From NCBI GenBank assembly GCA_035260525.1, contig DATFVB010000042.1, positions 1-54,800 on the forward strand: a DNA stretch of 54,800 bases, written 5' to 3'. This stretch comes from Thermoanaerobaculia bacterium. Its GTDB lineage: Bacteria > Acidobacteriota > Thermoanaerobaculia > UBA5066 > DATFVB01. Below the pieces are notes generated by a model, which ran no database searches, was not told where the DNA came from, and was given only the letters and a program-made list of their open reading frames with translations. The translations under genes were made by a program, and so were the position numbers. This document shows positions 33,316-42,610 of the stretch, piece after piece. Numbering within the stretch: position 1 is the stretch's first letter; the number at the start of each line of letters is the position of its first letter.

Positions 33316-34488
33316 ATGAACGGAGCGTGGGTCCTCGCGGCGGCCGCCGCCGCTTTCCTGTCGGGCGCGCCCGTCCGCGGGGCGACGGATCGTCCGATCG
33401 CGCCGGTAGGAGGGAAGCTCGCGCCGATCTCCGCGGGCGCCGATCTCCTCTTCGTCGTCGGCGGCGACAATCGGTCGACCGGCCGGGACGCGTTGTTGCC
33501 GCGCGTGATTCGCACGATCTTCTCGGAGATCGGTCTCATCGGCCCGAATTTCGTCCTCTGGACCGGGGATACGGTGTACGGCTATCACGACACCGCGCGC
33601 GAGCTCGCGATCGAGTACGACCGGTTCGCGGCGGCGGCGCGCGAGAGCGGCGCGCCCGTGTTCAACGCCCCGGGCAACCACGAGATCCATCATCTCCACG
33701 GCGACCCGTGCGGAGACCGCGCGTCGGAGGAGGCGTACGCGCGCCGTTTCGGGAACCTCTACGGATCGTTCGACGCGGGGGACGTGCATTTCATCGCCCT
33801 CGACACCGCGCAGGTCTGCTCGGAGGATCGTCTCGACCCCGCCCAGCGAGCGTGGCTCGAGCGGGACCTCGCGGCGAACAAGAACGCGCGGGCCATCTTC
33901 GTCTTCACACACTCGGTGTTTTTCGCGCCCCCGCTGATCGATCCCGGCTCCGAGAAGCCGGAGATCGGCAACAGGGCGGATCTCGTCGCGCTCTTGCGCC
34001 GGTATCCCGTGCGCGCGGTCTTCTCCGGCCATGCCCATCTCTACTCCCATGAAGCGCACGACGGAATCGACTACTTCATCGCGGGCGGCGCGGGCGCGCC
34101 GCTCTACGCGCCGCCGGACCGCGGAGGCTTCTCGCACTACGTCGTCGTGCGCCTGGCCGGAAACGACCTGCGCTGGGACCTCGTCGAGCCGGGCCGGCTC
34201 TACGTCGAGACCGGACGCGATCTCGCCGGCGCGCGGACGACCTGGATCGTCAACGGCACCGATGCGGACGTTCCTCTGCGCGGCGCGTGGATCGACGCCC
34301 CGGGACCCCTCGGCTCGTGCCGGCGGCTCGCCGCCGCGGCCCGTCTGAAGAAGAGCGACGGGACGGCGGTCCCCGTGCCCGCCTTTGTCGAAGGATGCGC
34401 CGTCGTAAACGGCCGGCGGCGCGCGCGCGTCGCGCTCACGTCTCCGCGCGGGACCTCCGTTCGCGTCACGATCGGCCGCACGCGCTGA
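33316..34488 (+). CDS. Exported calcineurin-like metallophosphoesterase
   Basis: 390 residues with a signal peptide (VLAAAAAAFLSGAPVRGA). The metal-binding blocks appear in order: FVVGGDNRS, LWTGDTVYG, APGNHEIHH, FVFTHSVFF and FSGHAHLYSHE. The first is G-D-N rather than G-D-x-H, a variant seen in secreted purple-acid-like members. The C-terminal third is a beta-rich accessory region. Substrate unknown. The gene diverges from the unrecognised minus-strand gene. Confidence 0.88.
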   Translation: MNGAWVLAAAAAAFLSGAPVRGATDRPIAPVGGKLAPISAGADLLFVVGGDNRSTGRDALLPRVIRTIFSEIGLIGPNFVLWTGDTVYGYHDTARELAIEYDRFAAAARESGAPVFNAPGNHEIHHLHGDPCGDRASEEAYARRFGNLYGSFDAGDVHFIALDTAQVCSEDRLDPAQRAWLERDLAANKNARAIFVFTHSVFFAPPLIDPGSEKPEIGNRADLVALLRRYPVRAVFSGHAHLYSHEAHDGIDYFIAGGAGAPLYAPPDRGGFSHYVVVRLAGNDLRWDLVEPGRLYVETGRDLAGARTTWIVNGTDADVPLRGAWIDAPGPLGSCRRLAAAARLKKSDGTAVPVPAFVEGCAVVNGRRRARVALTSPRGTSVRVTIGRTR

Positions 34489-34562
34489 GCGGTGAGTCCG
34501 CGTCAGTCGTACAGTCGCGCGTCACGAGTCCGAGCGCTAACGGCGAGTACACCGTGCCTCCT

Positions 34563-34588
34563 GTCATCCTGAGCGAAGCGAAGGATCT
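34563..34588. repeat. Dispersed intergenic repeat (GTCATCCTGAG type)
   Basis: GTCATCCTGAGCGAAGCGAA followed by GGATCT is a repeat that occurs between genes in many high-GC soil genomes. A related, inverted and longer version lies at about 53785-53978. The rest of the spacer, 34489-34710, shows only short CTCGCGA-type direct repeats. Confidence 0.7.
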
Positions 34589-34710
34589 GCCCTCGGTTCC
34601 TCGGTCGTTGTCTTTCGAACTGGTGACCGGCGACGAACCGACTCGCGATTCTGAGTCGACGCGCAACGCGGGACGGAAGGACTCGCGACGGTTGTCTTTC
34701 CGTCTCGCGA

Positions 34711-36867
34711 CTACTTTTCCGGGTACAGCTCCCGATACGACTCCGAGAAGAGGAAGACCCGGCGGACGTAGTCGCGGGTCTCGGCCGCCGGAAGCGACTC
34801 CAGCCGCTCGTCGGCGGAGAGGCCCGGGTGGTCGCGCAGGAAGCCACGGATCCGGCCGGGCCCGGCGTTGTACGCGGCGAGCGCCATCAGACGGTCGTTG
34901 CCGAAGTCCTGGAGGAGCTGGCGCAGGTAGGAAGCGCCGAGCCGCACGTTGATCGCCGGGTCGTACAGGAACGCGCGGCGAAACCGCTTCTTGAGCACCT
35001 TCCGCGAGAGGAGCCGGGCGGTGCCCGGCATCAGCTGCGTCAGGCCCGCCGCGCCCGCCTTCGATCGAGCCCGGGCGTTGAACGTGCTCTCCTGCCGCAC
35101 GAGCGCGCGGAAGAGGCTCGGGTCGACGCCGAACTCCTTCGCGGCGGACTCGACCAGGCCTCCGGCCGGGAGCGGGTAGTAGAGCCGCCGCCACTGCTCC
35201 GGGACCTCGCCCTCGAGCGCGGTCCCGATCCGGGGAAACGCCGCCTTCACGGAGGCGCTCGCCGAGGCGAAGTCGCCGAGCGCGAACGCCGCGACCGCGA
35301 GCCGGAGCCGGCGTCCGCGCGATTCGGGAAGGCGCTCCGCTTCGCGCCGGGCCTGCGGGAAGAGACGGAGGCGCAGGAGCTCGTCGACGGAAGCGAACTC
35401 GCCCGAGAGCTCCGGCGGCTCGGAGGCGGGGGTGTCTGAGCAGCCGGCCTTCCACGCCTCCGCGAACTTCGCATAGAGGTCGGCCGGGTCGGCGCAGGGG
35501 AGTTCGCGCCCGAGCTCGTCCGCGGCGTCGGCCTTTCCGAGCCGCTCGTAGCACCGAGCGCTCCAGTACTGGAGCCGGCGCGACGCGGACACCTCGTGAT
35601 AGACGGAGGCGAGCGCGAGGACTCCGTCGAGCGCCCCGGAGTAGTCCTTCGCCTCGATCTTCTCCCAGACCGGCGCCCAGAGCGCCTCGAATCCCCACGT
35701 CGCGCCCGCGTCGATCGCCGTCATCCGGCGCGCGGCGTCGAGCGCCGACGGCGCGTCGCCGGCGGCCGCCCAGAGCACGACCTCGAAGCGGAAGCCGCGC
35801 ATCTTCGTCTCGGCGGCCGCGTCGCCCGAGGTCGCTTCGTGAAAACCCGAGGCGAGGCGGCGGGCGACGTCCGGCGGCAGGTCCCGGATCTGGAGCTTCC
35901 GGCGCGAGCGGCCGCGGCGCGAGAGCGCGCGGCGAAGCCCGTTCTCGGCCGTCACGAGCGCCGCCGCGCTCCCTTCCCTGCCGCCGGTCCCGACGAGCCG
36001 CGCCTCGCGGTCGGACGCGTCGAGCTTTCCGAGCTTTTCCAGGGCGCGGGCACGCAGCAGGCGGAGCCGCCGCTGTCGGGAGGCGTCGAGCGCGCCGGGC
36101 GCGATCTCGGCCGCCGTCTCGAGAGCCCCCGTCGTCTGCCCCTCCGCCGCGAGCCGCTCGGCCGTGTCGAGCTTCCGAGCGTCGGACAGGTTCGCGACGA
36201 TGCGCCGGCCTTCGCGCAGGAGCGGGCGCGGCAGCTTGCGGTCGAAGAGGAGCGCGGGATCGCCCTCGATCAGATCCGAGGCGGCGCGCGCCAGGGCGTC
36301 GTCGTCGCCGAGCTCGCCGGCGAGACGGGCCCGCGCGTCGACGAGGTCGCGGCGCTGGTCCGCCGCCGCCGCTCCGGCGGCGCTTTCGAGGGCCGCGAGC
36401 GTCTCGCGCTTTTCGGCGCGGCCGCGGGAGAGGCGCGCCGCCGCCAGAGCGGAGGGGACCCGATCGGCCCTCGCGCTCTCTTCGCGGGCGGCGCGCAGGT
36501 ACGCGTCGCGCGCCTCGCGCGTGCGCCCCGCGCGCTCGAGCGCCGCGCCGAGGAAGGCGTCGCGATACCCCTGCATTCCGATCGCGCGCGCATCGACGGC
36601 CGAGAGCGCGGCGACCGCCGAGGCGTCGCCCGTGTCGAGCGCGCGATGCGCGCGGAACAGGTCGACGCGCGCCTTCCACGCGGGGAGGGGATAGTTGCGG
36701 AGGAGCTCGTCGAAACCCGTGCGGGCGGCGCCGGCGTCGCCGCGTTCGAGCGCTTCGGCGGCGCGGGCGAACGTCTCGTCGGCGTCAGGTGAAGGGGGCT
36801 CCGCGAAGTCAGCCCGAAGCGGGAGCGCGGCGAGGAGGGCGGCGAAGAAGAGCGCCCTTCGGATCAA
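34711..36867 (-). CDS. Soluble lytic murein transglycosylase (SLT family)
   Basis: 718 residues. A signal peptide (IRRALFFAALLAALPLRA) leads into a long alpha-superhelical region of TPR-like repeats (about 30-540), then the SLT domain in the last 150 residues: ALVRQESTFNARARSKAGAA with the catalytic Glu, GLTQLMPGTARLL, and LALAAYNAGPGRI. The layout matches Slt70, which cuts peptidoglycan to 1,6-anhydromuropeptides. The start is taken as TTG, since TTGA overlaps the upstream stop and directly precedes the signal peptide; an ATG at a suitable place is lacking. Confidence 0.9.
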   Translation of the reverse strand: MIRRALFFAALLAALPLRADFAEPPSPDADETFARAAEALERGDAGAARTGFDELLRNYPLPAWKARVDLFRAHRALDTGDASAVAALSAVDARAIGMQGYRDAFLGAALERAGRTREARDAYLRAAREESARADRVPSALAAARLSRGRAEKRETLAALESAAGAAAADQRRDLVDARARLAGELGDDDALARAASDLIEGDPALLFDRKLPRPLLREGRRIVANLSDARKLDTAERLAAEGQTTGALETAAEIAPGALDASRQRRLRLLRARALEKLGKLDASDREARLVGTGGREGSAAALVTAENGLRRALSRRGRSRRKLQIRDLPPDVARRLASGFHEATSGDAAAETKMRGFRFEVVLWAAAGDAPSALDAARRMTAIDAGATWGFEALWAPVWEKIEAKDYSGALDGVLALASVYHEVSASRRLQYWSARCYERLGKADAADELGRELPCADPADLYAKFAEAWKAGCSDTPASEPPELSGEFASVDELLRLRLFPQARREAERLPESRGRRLRLAVAAFALGDFASASASVKAAFPRIGTALEGEVPEQWRRLYYPLPAGGLVESAAKEFGVDPSLFRALVRQESTFNARARSKAGAAGLTQLMPGTARLLSRKVLKKRFRRAFLYDPAINVRLGASYLRQLLQDFGNDRLMALAAYNAGPGRIRGFLRDHPGLSADERLESLPAAETRDYVRRVFLFSESYRELYPEK

Positions 36868-38063
36868 GAACCGAGAGCGTCGGAACTGCCGTCGGCGAGA
36901 GAGCGGATGAGCTCCTCGTGGAAATAGTTCGTCGTGGACCGGACCGACTCCGGCACGCGCTCGTTGTACGTCTGCCGCGCGCGATCGATGTCGTCCCTGA
37001 GGCGCGCGTAGATGTCGTTGTGCCTCTTCCCTTCCTCGATCGCCGCCTCGTTGTAGAGCCGGATGTCGGAGACGAGGAGCCGCGCGATCTTCCGGGCGTG
37101 CTCGTGCGGGTCCTCCTCGACGGCCGCGAGCGGCCCGCGAAGGATGCGGGGCCCCGCCGGCGCGACGCCCGGAGGGGGACGGTACGCGTGGCTCGACTCG
37201 AAATCGATGCCGCGGGCCGGCGGCGGCGGCTCGGGTGCCGGCTCGGGCTCCGGCTCCGCGGCCTCGGGCGTTTCCTCGATCTCGATCGCGGCGGGCGGCT
37301 CGGGCTCGGTTTCGCGCGCTTCCGGCGCGCGCTCGGCCTCGGCCGGCTCGAAGCTCCGGAACGGCGTGAGCGCCGGCGCGGGGCGGATCTTTCGCGAAGC
37401 GAGGCGATCGACGGCGACCCCGATCAGAAACGCCAGGAGCGAGAGCGCGTCGGGATCGAACGGCGACGAGGCGTCCTTCTGGTCGGCGTAGAGGATCGCG
37501 GAGATCTTTTCGCGCACGACGATCGGGCAGACGAGGGCGCGCCGCGCGCCGGGGGAATGGAGGAGGTCCGACATCGGCGAGCCGCCGGCCAGGACGACCG
37601 GATTGCCGTCCATCGCCGACGCGAGGGCCGGGTTCGCGGACGGGGAGACGGCGAGGTTTCGGAGAGCCGACTCTTCGGCGGGGGAGTAGCCTTCCGCTTT
37701 CCACACGGCGAGGCTCTCGCCGCGCGACACGAGGAGCACGGCGCGGTCGCTCCGCCGGCGGCACCCGGCGAGGAACGCCTTGAGCGCGTCGACCTGGTTG
37801 GAGGCCGCGTCGATGGCGCGCATGATCTCGCGCATCTCGCCGAGATCGGCCGCCTCGGGGGGCGCCGGAGGCGCGGGCTCGGGAATGACTCCCGCGGGGA
37901 CGAGCTCGGGGAGGGGAAAGTCGAGCCGCATCAGGAACTCTTCCCACTTGCGGTGGCTCTCGAGGCGCATGCGCTCGAACTCGAGCCGGAGCTGGTCGAG
38001 GTGCTCTTCCAGGCGGCGCTTGGCTTCCTTCTCGATCTTCTGGCGAATCTCTTCAGCGGACAT
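36864..38063 (-). CDS. GAF-like domain protein with coiled coil
   Basis: 399 residues. The first ~50 form a charged coiled coil (EEIRQKIEKEAKRRLEEHLD). A GAF-like domain follows at about 75-215 (LLVSRGESLAVWKAEGYSPA; ALVCPIVVREKISAILYADQ). Next is a Glu/Pro-rich linker, then a C-terminal helical region (ARKIARLLVSDIRLYNEAAI, EEGKRHNDIYARLRDDIDRA). The last block is common in acidobacterial signalling proteins and suggests dimerisation. Ligand and partner are unknown. It overlaps the transglycosylase start. Confidence 0.75.
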   Translation of the reverse strand: MSAEEIRQKIEKEAKRRLEEHLDQLRLEFERMRLESHRKWEEFLMRLDFPLPELVPAGVIPEPAPPAPPEAADLGEMREIMRAIDAASNQVDALKAFLAGCRRRSDRAVLLVSRGESLAVWKAEGYSPAEESALRNLAVSPSANPALASAMDGNPVVLAGGSPMSDLLHSPGARRALVCPIVVREKISAILYADQKDASSPFDPDALSLLAFLIGVAVDRLASRKIRPAPALTPFRSFEPAEAERAPEARETEPEPPAAIEIEETPEAAEPEPEPAPEPPPPARGIDFESSHAYRPPPGVAPAGPRILRGPLAAVEEDPHEHARKIARLLVSDIRLYNEAAIEEGKRHNDIYARLRDDIDRARQTYNERVPESVRSTTNYFHEELIRSLADGSSDALGS

Positions 38064-38134
38064 GCGGCGATATTTGCGCGGAATCGCGAATTTGTCAAGA
38101 AAGTCAAGGCATCAAAGGACTTATCGTCCGCTCG

Positions 38135-38163
38135 TTGACGGCGCCGGGGGCCTGCCGTATCAT
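38135..38163 (+). promoter_or_regulatory. Sigma-70 promoter for rpsU and the downstream operon
   Basis: TTGACG (38135-38140) and TATCAT (38158-38163) are separated by exactly 17 bases. This is the clearest housekeeping promoter in the window and lies 49 bases before the rpsU ATG. AAGGGGGTGAT provides the ribosome site. Confidence 0.8.
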
Positions 38164-38212
38164 TGACAGTCCGCCCGCGGGGCGCATCTTTCAGCGAAGG
38201 GGGTGATGGCCA

Positions 38213-38419
38213 ATGCCTGTGATCCACATCAAGGAAGACGAGTCCTTCGAGAACGCTCTCCGCCGGTTCAAGCGGAAGTGTGAGAAATCGGGCATCCTCT
38301 CCGAGCTGAAGAAACGTCAGCACTACGAGAAGCCTTCGGCCAAGCGCAAGCGCAAGGCGATTGCCGCCCGCAAGAAGATGCTCCGGAAGCTTTCGGAGGA
38401 GCGCCGCGCCGGCGTCTGA
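38213..38419 (+). CDS. rpsU: Ribosomal protein bS21
   Basis: 68 residues, basic, with the family start [20 protein letters not shown] and [20 protein letters not shown]. It belongs to the small ribosomal subunit and helps initiation near the anti-Shine-Dalgarno. Its place before dnaG and rpoD recalls the classical macromolecular synthesis operon. A strong promoter and GGGGGTG ribosome site lie just upstream. Confidence 0.97.
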   Translation: MPVIHIKEDESFENALRRFKRKCEKSGILSELKKRQHYEKPSAKRKRKAIAARKKMLRKLSEERRAGV

Positions 38420-40757
38420 TCCCCTCGACTTCACGGCCGTGGTGACCCTGGCCGCCTCCTTCGCCCAGACCGAGATCGGCCGCGCGAAGGTGCGCGGCCT
38501 TTTTCCTTTTCCGGAGGAGGAGGAAGCGCGCGGCGCGCTCGAGGAGACCGCTCAGGCGGTCGTCCTCCGCGAGCGCGCCGGCCGCCTCCCGCTCGCCGGC
38601 CTCGACGACCCCGCGCCCCCCCTCGACGCGCTCGCGGCCGCGGGAGGCCTCGGTTTCGACGCGGAGCTGCGCCCGCTCCTCTCGGTGGCGCGCGCCGCCG
38701 AGCGGACGCGCCGGCTCGACGCCGATCTCTCGGATCTGCCGAGGCTCGCGGCGCGGATCTTCGCGCTTCCCGATTTCGGGGATCTGGTGCGCACCGCCGC
38801 CCGCCTCTTCGAGCCCGACGGCACGCTTTCCGACCACGCCTCGCCGAAGCTCCAGACGCTCCGCACGCGGCTGCGCCGGGAGCGTCAGAGCCTGTACGAG
38901 ACCGCGAAGCAGTGGCTCGCGCGAAACGCCGCCGACGCCGCGGGAGAGACGGTCGTGCTGCGCGAGGAGCGCTACTGCGTGCCGGTCTCGGCGAGCGCCG
39001 CGGGGCGGGTCCGCGGGATCGTGCACGACCGCTCCGGGTCCGGCCAGACGGTGTTCGTCGAGCCGTTCGAGATCACCGACGCGAACAACGCGCTCTCGCT
39101 CCTCTCGTCGGATTTGAAGCGCGAGGAGGAGCGGATCCGCCGCGAGTTCGGCCGCGCGCTGCTTTCCCGCGGCGAGGACCTCCTCGCGGCGGCGGAGCTC
39201 CTTTCCGAGCTCGACGCGATCGAGGCGCGCGGCGCGTTCGCGCGCGCGTGCGAAGCGACGATGCCCGAGTTCTCGCCGCGCGACTGGGCGATCTCCGGAG
39301 CGCGCCACCCGCTGCTGGACCGGGGCCTCGCCGCCGCGCGCCGGACGGTCTTCGGCGAGGAGCCCGGGACGCGCGACGCCGTGCCGCTCGACGTCGAGCT
39401 CGCGCCCGGAAAGCGGTGGCTCCTCGTCTCCGGGCCCAACGCCGGCGGAAAGACCGTGGTCCTGAAGACGGTCGGGCTCTTCTCGATGCTCGCGCAGGCC
39501 GGGTTCCTCCTGCCGGCACGCCGCGCCGTGCTCCCGTTCTTCCGCGCCTTCCTCACGCTGATCGGCGACGAGCAGGGAATTCTCTCGGACCTGTCGACCT
39601 TTTCGTCGGCGATGCGGCGGCTCGCCGAGGTGCTCCGCGACGCCGACGCCGATTCGCTCGCGCTCTTGGACGAGCTCGGGAGCGGGACCGATCCGGAGGA
39701 AGGCGGCGCAATCGCCGTCGCGTCGCTCGAGAGCCTGCTGGCCCAGGGGACGCGCGCGGTCGTGACGACGCATCTGACGAGCGTCAAGGAATTCGCCGCG
39801 GGGCGCGAGGACGCGCAGATCGCGGCGATGGAGTTCGACGAAGAGACGGGGCGGCCCACGTATCGGCTCCGCGCCGGGTTCCTCGGCCGGAGCCGCGCGC
39901 TCGCGACCGCCCGGGACCAGGGGCTGCCTTCGGCGACGCTCGACCGCGCCTCGACGCTCCTGGGCGAGGCCTGGCAGCGGCGCGAGAAGCTCGAATCGGA
40001 GGCCGAGGAGGCGCTCGCGCGGCTTCGCGAGCGCGAGCGGGAGCTTTCCGAGTCGCTCGCCCGCGCCCGCGAGCGCGAGGAGCGGCTCCAGGCCGAGCGC
40101 GACGAAGTGGAGGCGCGCCGGCGCAAGATCCTGACGGAGGGACGCGACTCCCTCGACCGCGCGCGCCGGGATTTCCGCGCCGCCGCGGCGGAGGCGGTCG
40201 AGAGGATTCGGAGCGAGAAGATGACGCAGGCGAAGGCGGCCGAGCTCCTCGCGCGCGTGGAGTCGGAGCGGCGGGCGGACCCGGCCGTGCGCGAGGCGGA
40301 GGAAGAAGTCGAGTCGGCGGCCCGGACGCTTCGCGCCGGCGACGCCGTGCGGCTCCGCGCCGGGAGCGCCACCGGCACGATCGTTTCGATCGAGGGAGAC
40401 AAGGCGCGCATCGAGGCGGGAGGCAAGCGCCTCTCCGTCCCGCTCGCCGACCTCACCGCGATTGCGCGCAAGCCTTCGGGCAGGAGCGCCGTGTCGGTGC
40501 CGGAGCCGGTCTCGGCGCCCCGCGAGATCCACGTGATTGGCCGTACGGTCGACGAGGCGATCGATGAAGTCGACCGCGCGATCGACCATTCGATCTCGTC
40601 GGGAGAGGAGACGCTCCGCGTCGTCCACGGACACGGCACCGGCCGGCTCCGCGCGGGATTGCGCGACTTCCTGCGCAAGCATCCCGCCGTCGCCTCGTAC
40701 CGCGCCGGCAAGGCCAACGAGGGAGGCGAAGGCGCGACGGTCGTGGTGCTGAAATGA
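38361..40757 (+). CDS. mutS2: Endonuclease MutS2
   Basis: Up to 798 residues. [20 protein letters not shown] matches the MutS2 N-terminus; then core and clamp helices, the ATPase with Walker A GPNAGGKT and Walker [18 protein letters not shown], a long coiled coil (about 540-680), and a C-terminal Smr nuclease domain ([37 protein letters not shown]). MutS2 suppresses recombination and rescues collided ribosomes. The start is uncertain: the frame opens at TTG 38361 inside rpsU, and the next candidates (GTG 38439, 38442) would cut off the conserved LDF. No ATG exists. Its place between rpsU and dnaG is not the textbook order. Confidence 0.92.
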   Translation: MPPARRCSGSFRRSAAPASDPLDFTAVVTLAASFAQTEIGRAKVRGLFPFPEEEEARGALEETAQAVVLRERAGRLPLAGLDDPAPPLDALAAAGGLGFDAELRPLLSVARAAERTRRLDADLSDLPRLAARIFALPDFGDLVRTAARLFEPDGTLSDHASPKLQTLRTRLRRERQSLYETAKQWLARNAADAAGETVVLREERYCVPVSASAAGRVRGIVHDRSGSGQTVFVEPFEITDANNALSLLSSDLKREEERIRREFGRALLSRGEDLLAAAELLSELDAIEARGAFARACEATMPEFSPRDWAISGARHPLLDRGLAAARRTVFGEEPGTRDAVPLDVELAPGKRWLLVSGPNAGGKTVVLKTVGLFSMLAQAGFLLPARRAVLPFFRAFLTLIGDEQGILSDLSTFSSAMRRLAEVLRDADADSLALLDELGSGTDPEEGGAIAVASLESLLAQGTRAVVTTHLTSVKEFAAGREDAQIAAMEFDEETGRPTYRLRAGFLGRSRALATARDQGLPSATLDRASTLLGEAWQRREKLESEAEEALARLRERERELSESLARAREREERLQAERDEVEARRRKILTEGRDSLDRARRDFRAAAAEAVERIRSEKMTQAKAAELLARVESERRADPAVREAEEEVESAARTLRAGDAVRLRAGSATGTIVSIEGDKARIEAGGKRLSVPLADLTAIARKPSGRSAVSVPEPVSAPREIHVIGRTVDEAIDEVDRAIDHSISSGEETLRVVHGHGTGRLRAGLRDFLRKHPAVASYRAGKANEGGEGATVVVLK

Positions 40758-40838
40758 GCGCCCGAAGAGACGCGCTGAAATGAGCGCCCGAAGAGACGTG
40801 CTGAAATGAGCACCCGAAGGGTGGTGGTACTGAAATGA
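40748..40838 (+). repeat. 26-bp duplications making three overlapping micro-ORFs between mutS2 and dnaG
   Basis: The junction GCTGAAATGAGC occurs at the mutS2 stop and again 26, 52 and (as ACTGAAATGAGC) about 81 bases on. The result is a chain: mutS2 stop/ATG 40754 (peptide MSARRDALK), ATG 40780 (MSARRDVLK), ATG 40806 ([10 protein letters not shown]), then dnaG ATG 40835. Every junction is ATGA, so each stop overlaps the next start and each step changes frame. Confidence 0.85.
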
Positions 40839-42610
40839 GCGACGCGCTCGACCTGAACGATCGCGTCCTCGCCGACATTCGCGCCGCCGCCGACATCGTC
40901 GACGTGATCGGCGAGCACACGACGCTGAAGAAAGCGGGCAACTCCTGGAAGGGCCTGTGCCCGTTCCACCGCGAGAAGACGCCGTCCTTCACGGTCAACC
41001 GCGACCGCGGCCTCTTCTACTGCTTCGGCTGCGGCGCCGGGGGCGATCTCTTCGGGTTCGTCCGGCAGATGGAAAGGGTCGAGTTCCGAGAGGCGGCCGA
41101 GATCCTCGCGCGCAAGTACGGCATCGAGATCCCGAAGCGGACGCGGCGCGACGGATCCGACCGCTCGGAGAAGCTCCGCGAAGCGGTGGCGAAGGCGCAC
41201 AAGACCTACGTCGAAGCCCTCGGGAAGGCGCCCAACCGCGCGCTCGCCTATCTCGAGAGCCGGGGCGTGCCGGAAGACGCGGCGCGCGAGCTCGGCCTGG
41301 GCTTCGCGCCGGAGGGGTGGGACTTCCTGGCGCGGTCGCTCTCCTCCTTCTTCACGCCGGACATCCTGATCGAGGCCGGTCTTCTCCAGCCGGGCGCCGA
41401 AGGGAAGCGGCCGTACGACCGCCAGCGCGACCGCCTCGTCTTTCCCATCCGCGACGAACGGGGCCACGTCGTCGGATTCGGCGGCCGGTCTCTCTCGGGC
41501 GAGGAGCCGAAGTACCTGAACTCTCCGGAAACGCCGATCTTCGCCAAGAACCGGCTCCTCTACGGCCTTCCCGCGGCGCGGGACGCGATTCGCCGCGAGG
41601 ATCGGACCATCCTCGTCGAGGGATATTTCGATCATCTCGCGCTCTGGCTCTCCGGCTGCGCGAACACCGTCGCGAGCATGGGGACGGCCTTCGGCAGGCC
41701 CCAGGCCGAGAAGCTGCGGCGGCTCGCGCCGCGCGCGGTCCTCTGCTACGACGGCGATGCGGCCGGCCGGAACGCGACGCGCCGCGCGATTCCGATCCTG
41801 TTGTCGGAGGGGATCGAGGTGCGGGTCGCCCGGATGCCGGCGGGCCTCGATCCGTTCGACCTGTTTCGCGAGTCGGGAGGAGAGGCCGTGCGGAAGGCCG
41901 TCGAGCAGGCCCCGGCTTTCCTCGAGTGGCTCCTCTCGGACCTCGAATCGGCGCCCGCGGAGCCCGAGGCGCGCGGCGAGGTCGTCAACGGGATCCTTTC
42001 CATCCTCGAAAGCGTGCCCGACCGGGTCCTGCGTTACGAGTACGTGCGCCGCGTCTCCGAGGAGGCGGGAATACCTGCCGACGTGCTCTGGAAGCGGGCG
42101 CCCGCGCGCCCGGTGCCCTCCGAGGGAACGAAACCGGGCTCGGAATCGTTTTCCCGAGTGCCGCTTCCGGCGGTGGAAAGGCGGCTCTTGAGCCTGCTCG
42201 TCAACGGCGGCGAGGAAGCCGCCGCGTTTCTGGAGATCGATCCGGAGTACTTCTCGGATCCGCGGCTGCGTGCGATCTTCCTCGCCGTGGGGTCGGAAAA
42301 AAAAGAGGGGGAGGCCCTTGATTTCCCCCGAGTCGCGACCCATCTTGAAACCGGGGACGAACGGACGCTCCTTTCCGAGCTCGCCTGCGACGAGGAGCCG
42401 CCCGGCGGGATCGAAGCTATCTCTCAGTACGTCAATTATTTGGCGCGTGGGTATCTCGAGCGGCAGGCCGCGGTGGTGCAGCAGGCGATCGTGGCTGCCG
42501 AATCGAGGGGCGACAAGGAAGAAATCGACCGGCTATTTCGTTCCAAGACTGCCCTGAGACAGCAAATCGCGGATCTCGGACGTGACGGCGCACGGAGGAA
42601 AAATTGTTGA
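40835..42610 (+). CDS. dnaG: DNA primase
   Basis: 591 residues. Zinc-binding domain at the N-terminus ([29 protein letters not shown]), RNA polymerase domain with TOPRIM ([34 protein letters not shown]), and a helicase-binding C-terminal domain from about 430. It makes primers for replication. The start overlaps the last micro-ORF. An A8 run at 42297-42304, rare in this DNA, lies in the helicase-binding region. The stop overlaps the alternative rpoD starts. Confidence 0.96.
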   Translation: MSDALDLNDRVLADIRAAADIVDVIGEHTTLKKAGNSWKGLCPFHREKTPSFTVNRDRGLFYCFGCGAGGDLFGFVRQMERVEFREAAEILARKYGIEIPKRTRRDGSDRSEKLREAVAKAHKTYVEALGKAPNRALAYLESRGVPEDAARELGLGFAPEGWDFLARSLSSFFTPDILIEAGLLQPGAEGKRPYDRQRDRLVFPIRDERGHVVGFGGRSLSGEEPKYLNSPETPIFAKNRLLYGLPAARDAIRREDRTILVEGYFDHLALWLSGCANTVASMGTAFGRPQAEKLRRLAPRAVLCYDGDAAGRNATRRAIPILLSEGIEVRVARMPAGLDPFDLFRESGGEAVRKAVEQAPAFLEWLLSDLESAPAEPEARGEVVNGILSILESVPDRVLRYEYVRRVSEEAGIPADVLWKRAPARPVPSEGTKPGSESFSRVPLPAVERRLLSLLVNGGEEAAAFLEIDPEYFSDPRLRAIFLAVGSEKKEGEALDFPRVATHLETGDERTLLSELACDEEPPGGIEAISQYVNYLARGYLERQAAVVQQAIVAAESRGDKEEIDRLFRSKTALRQQIADLGRDGARRKNC

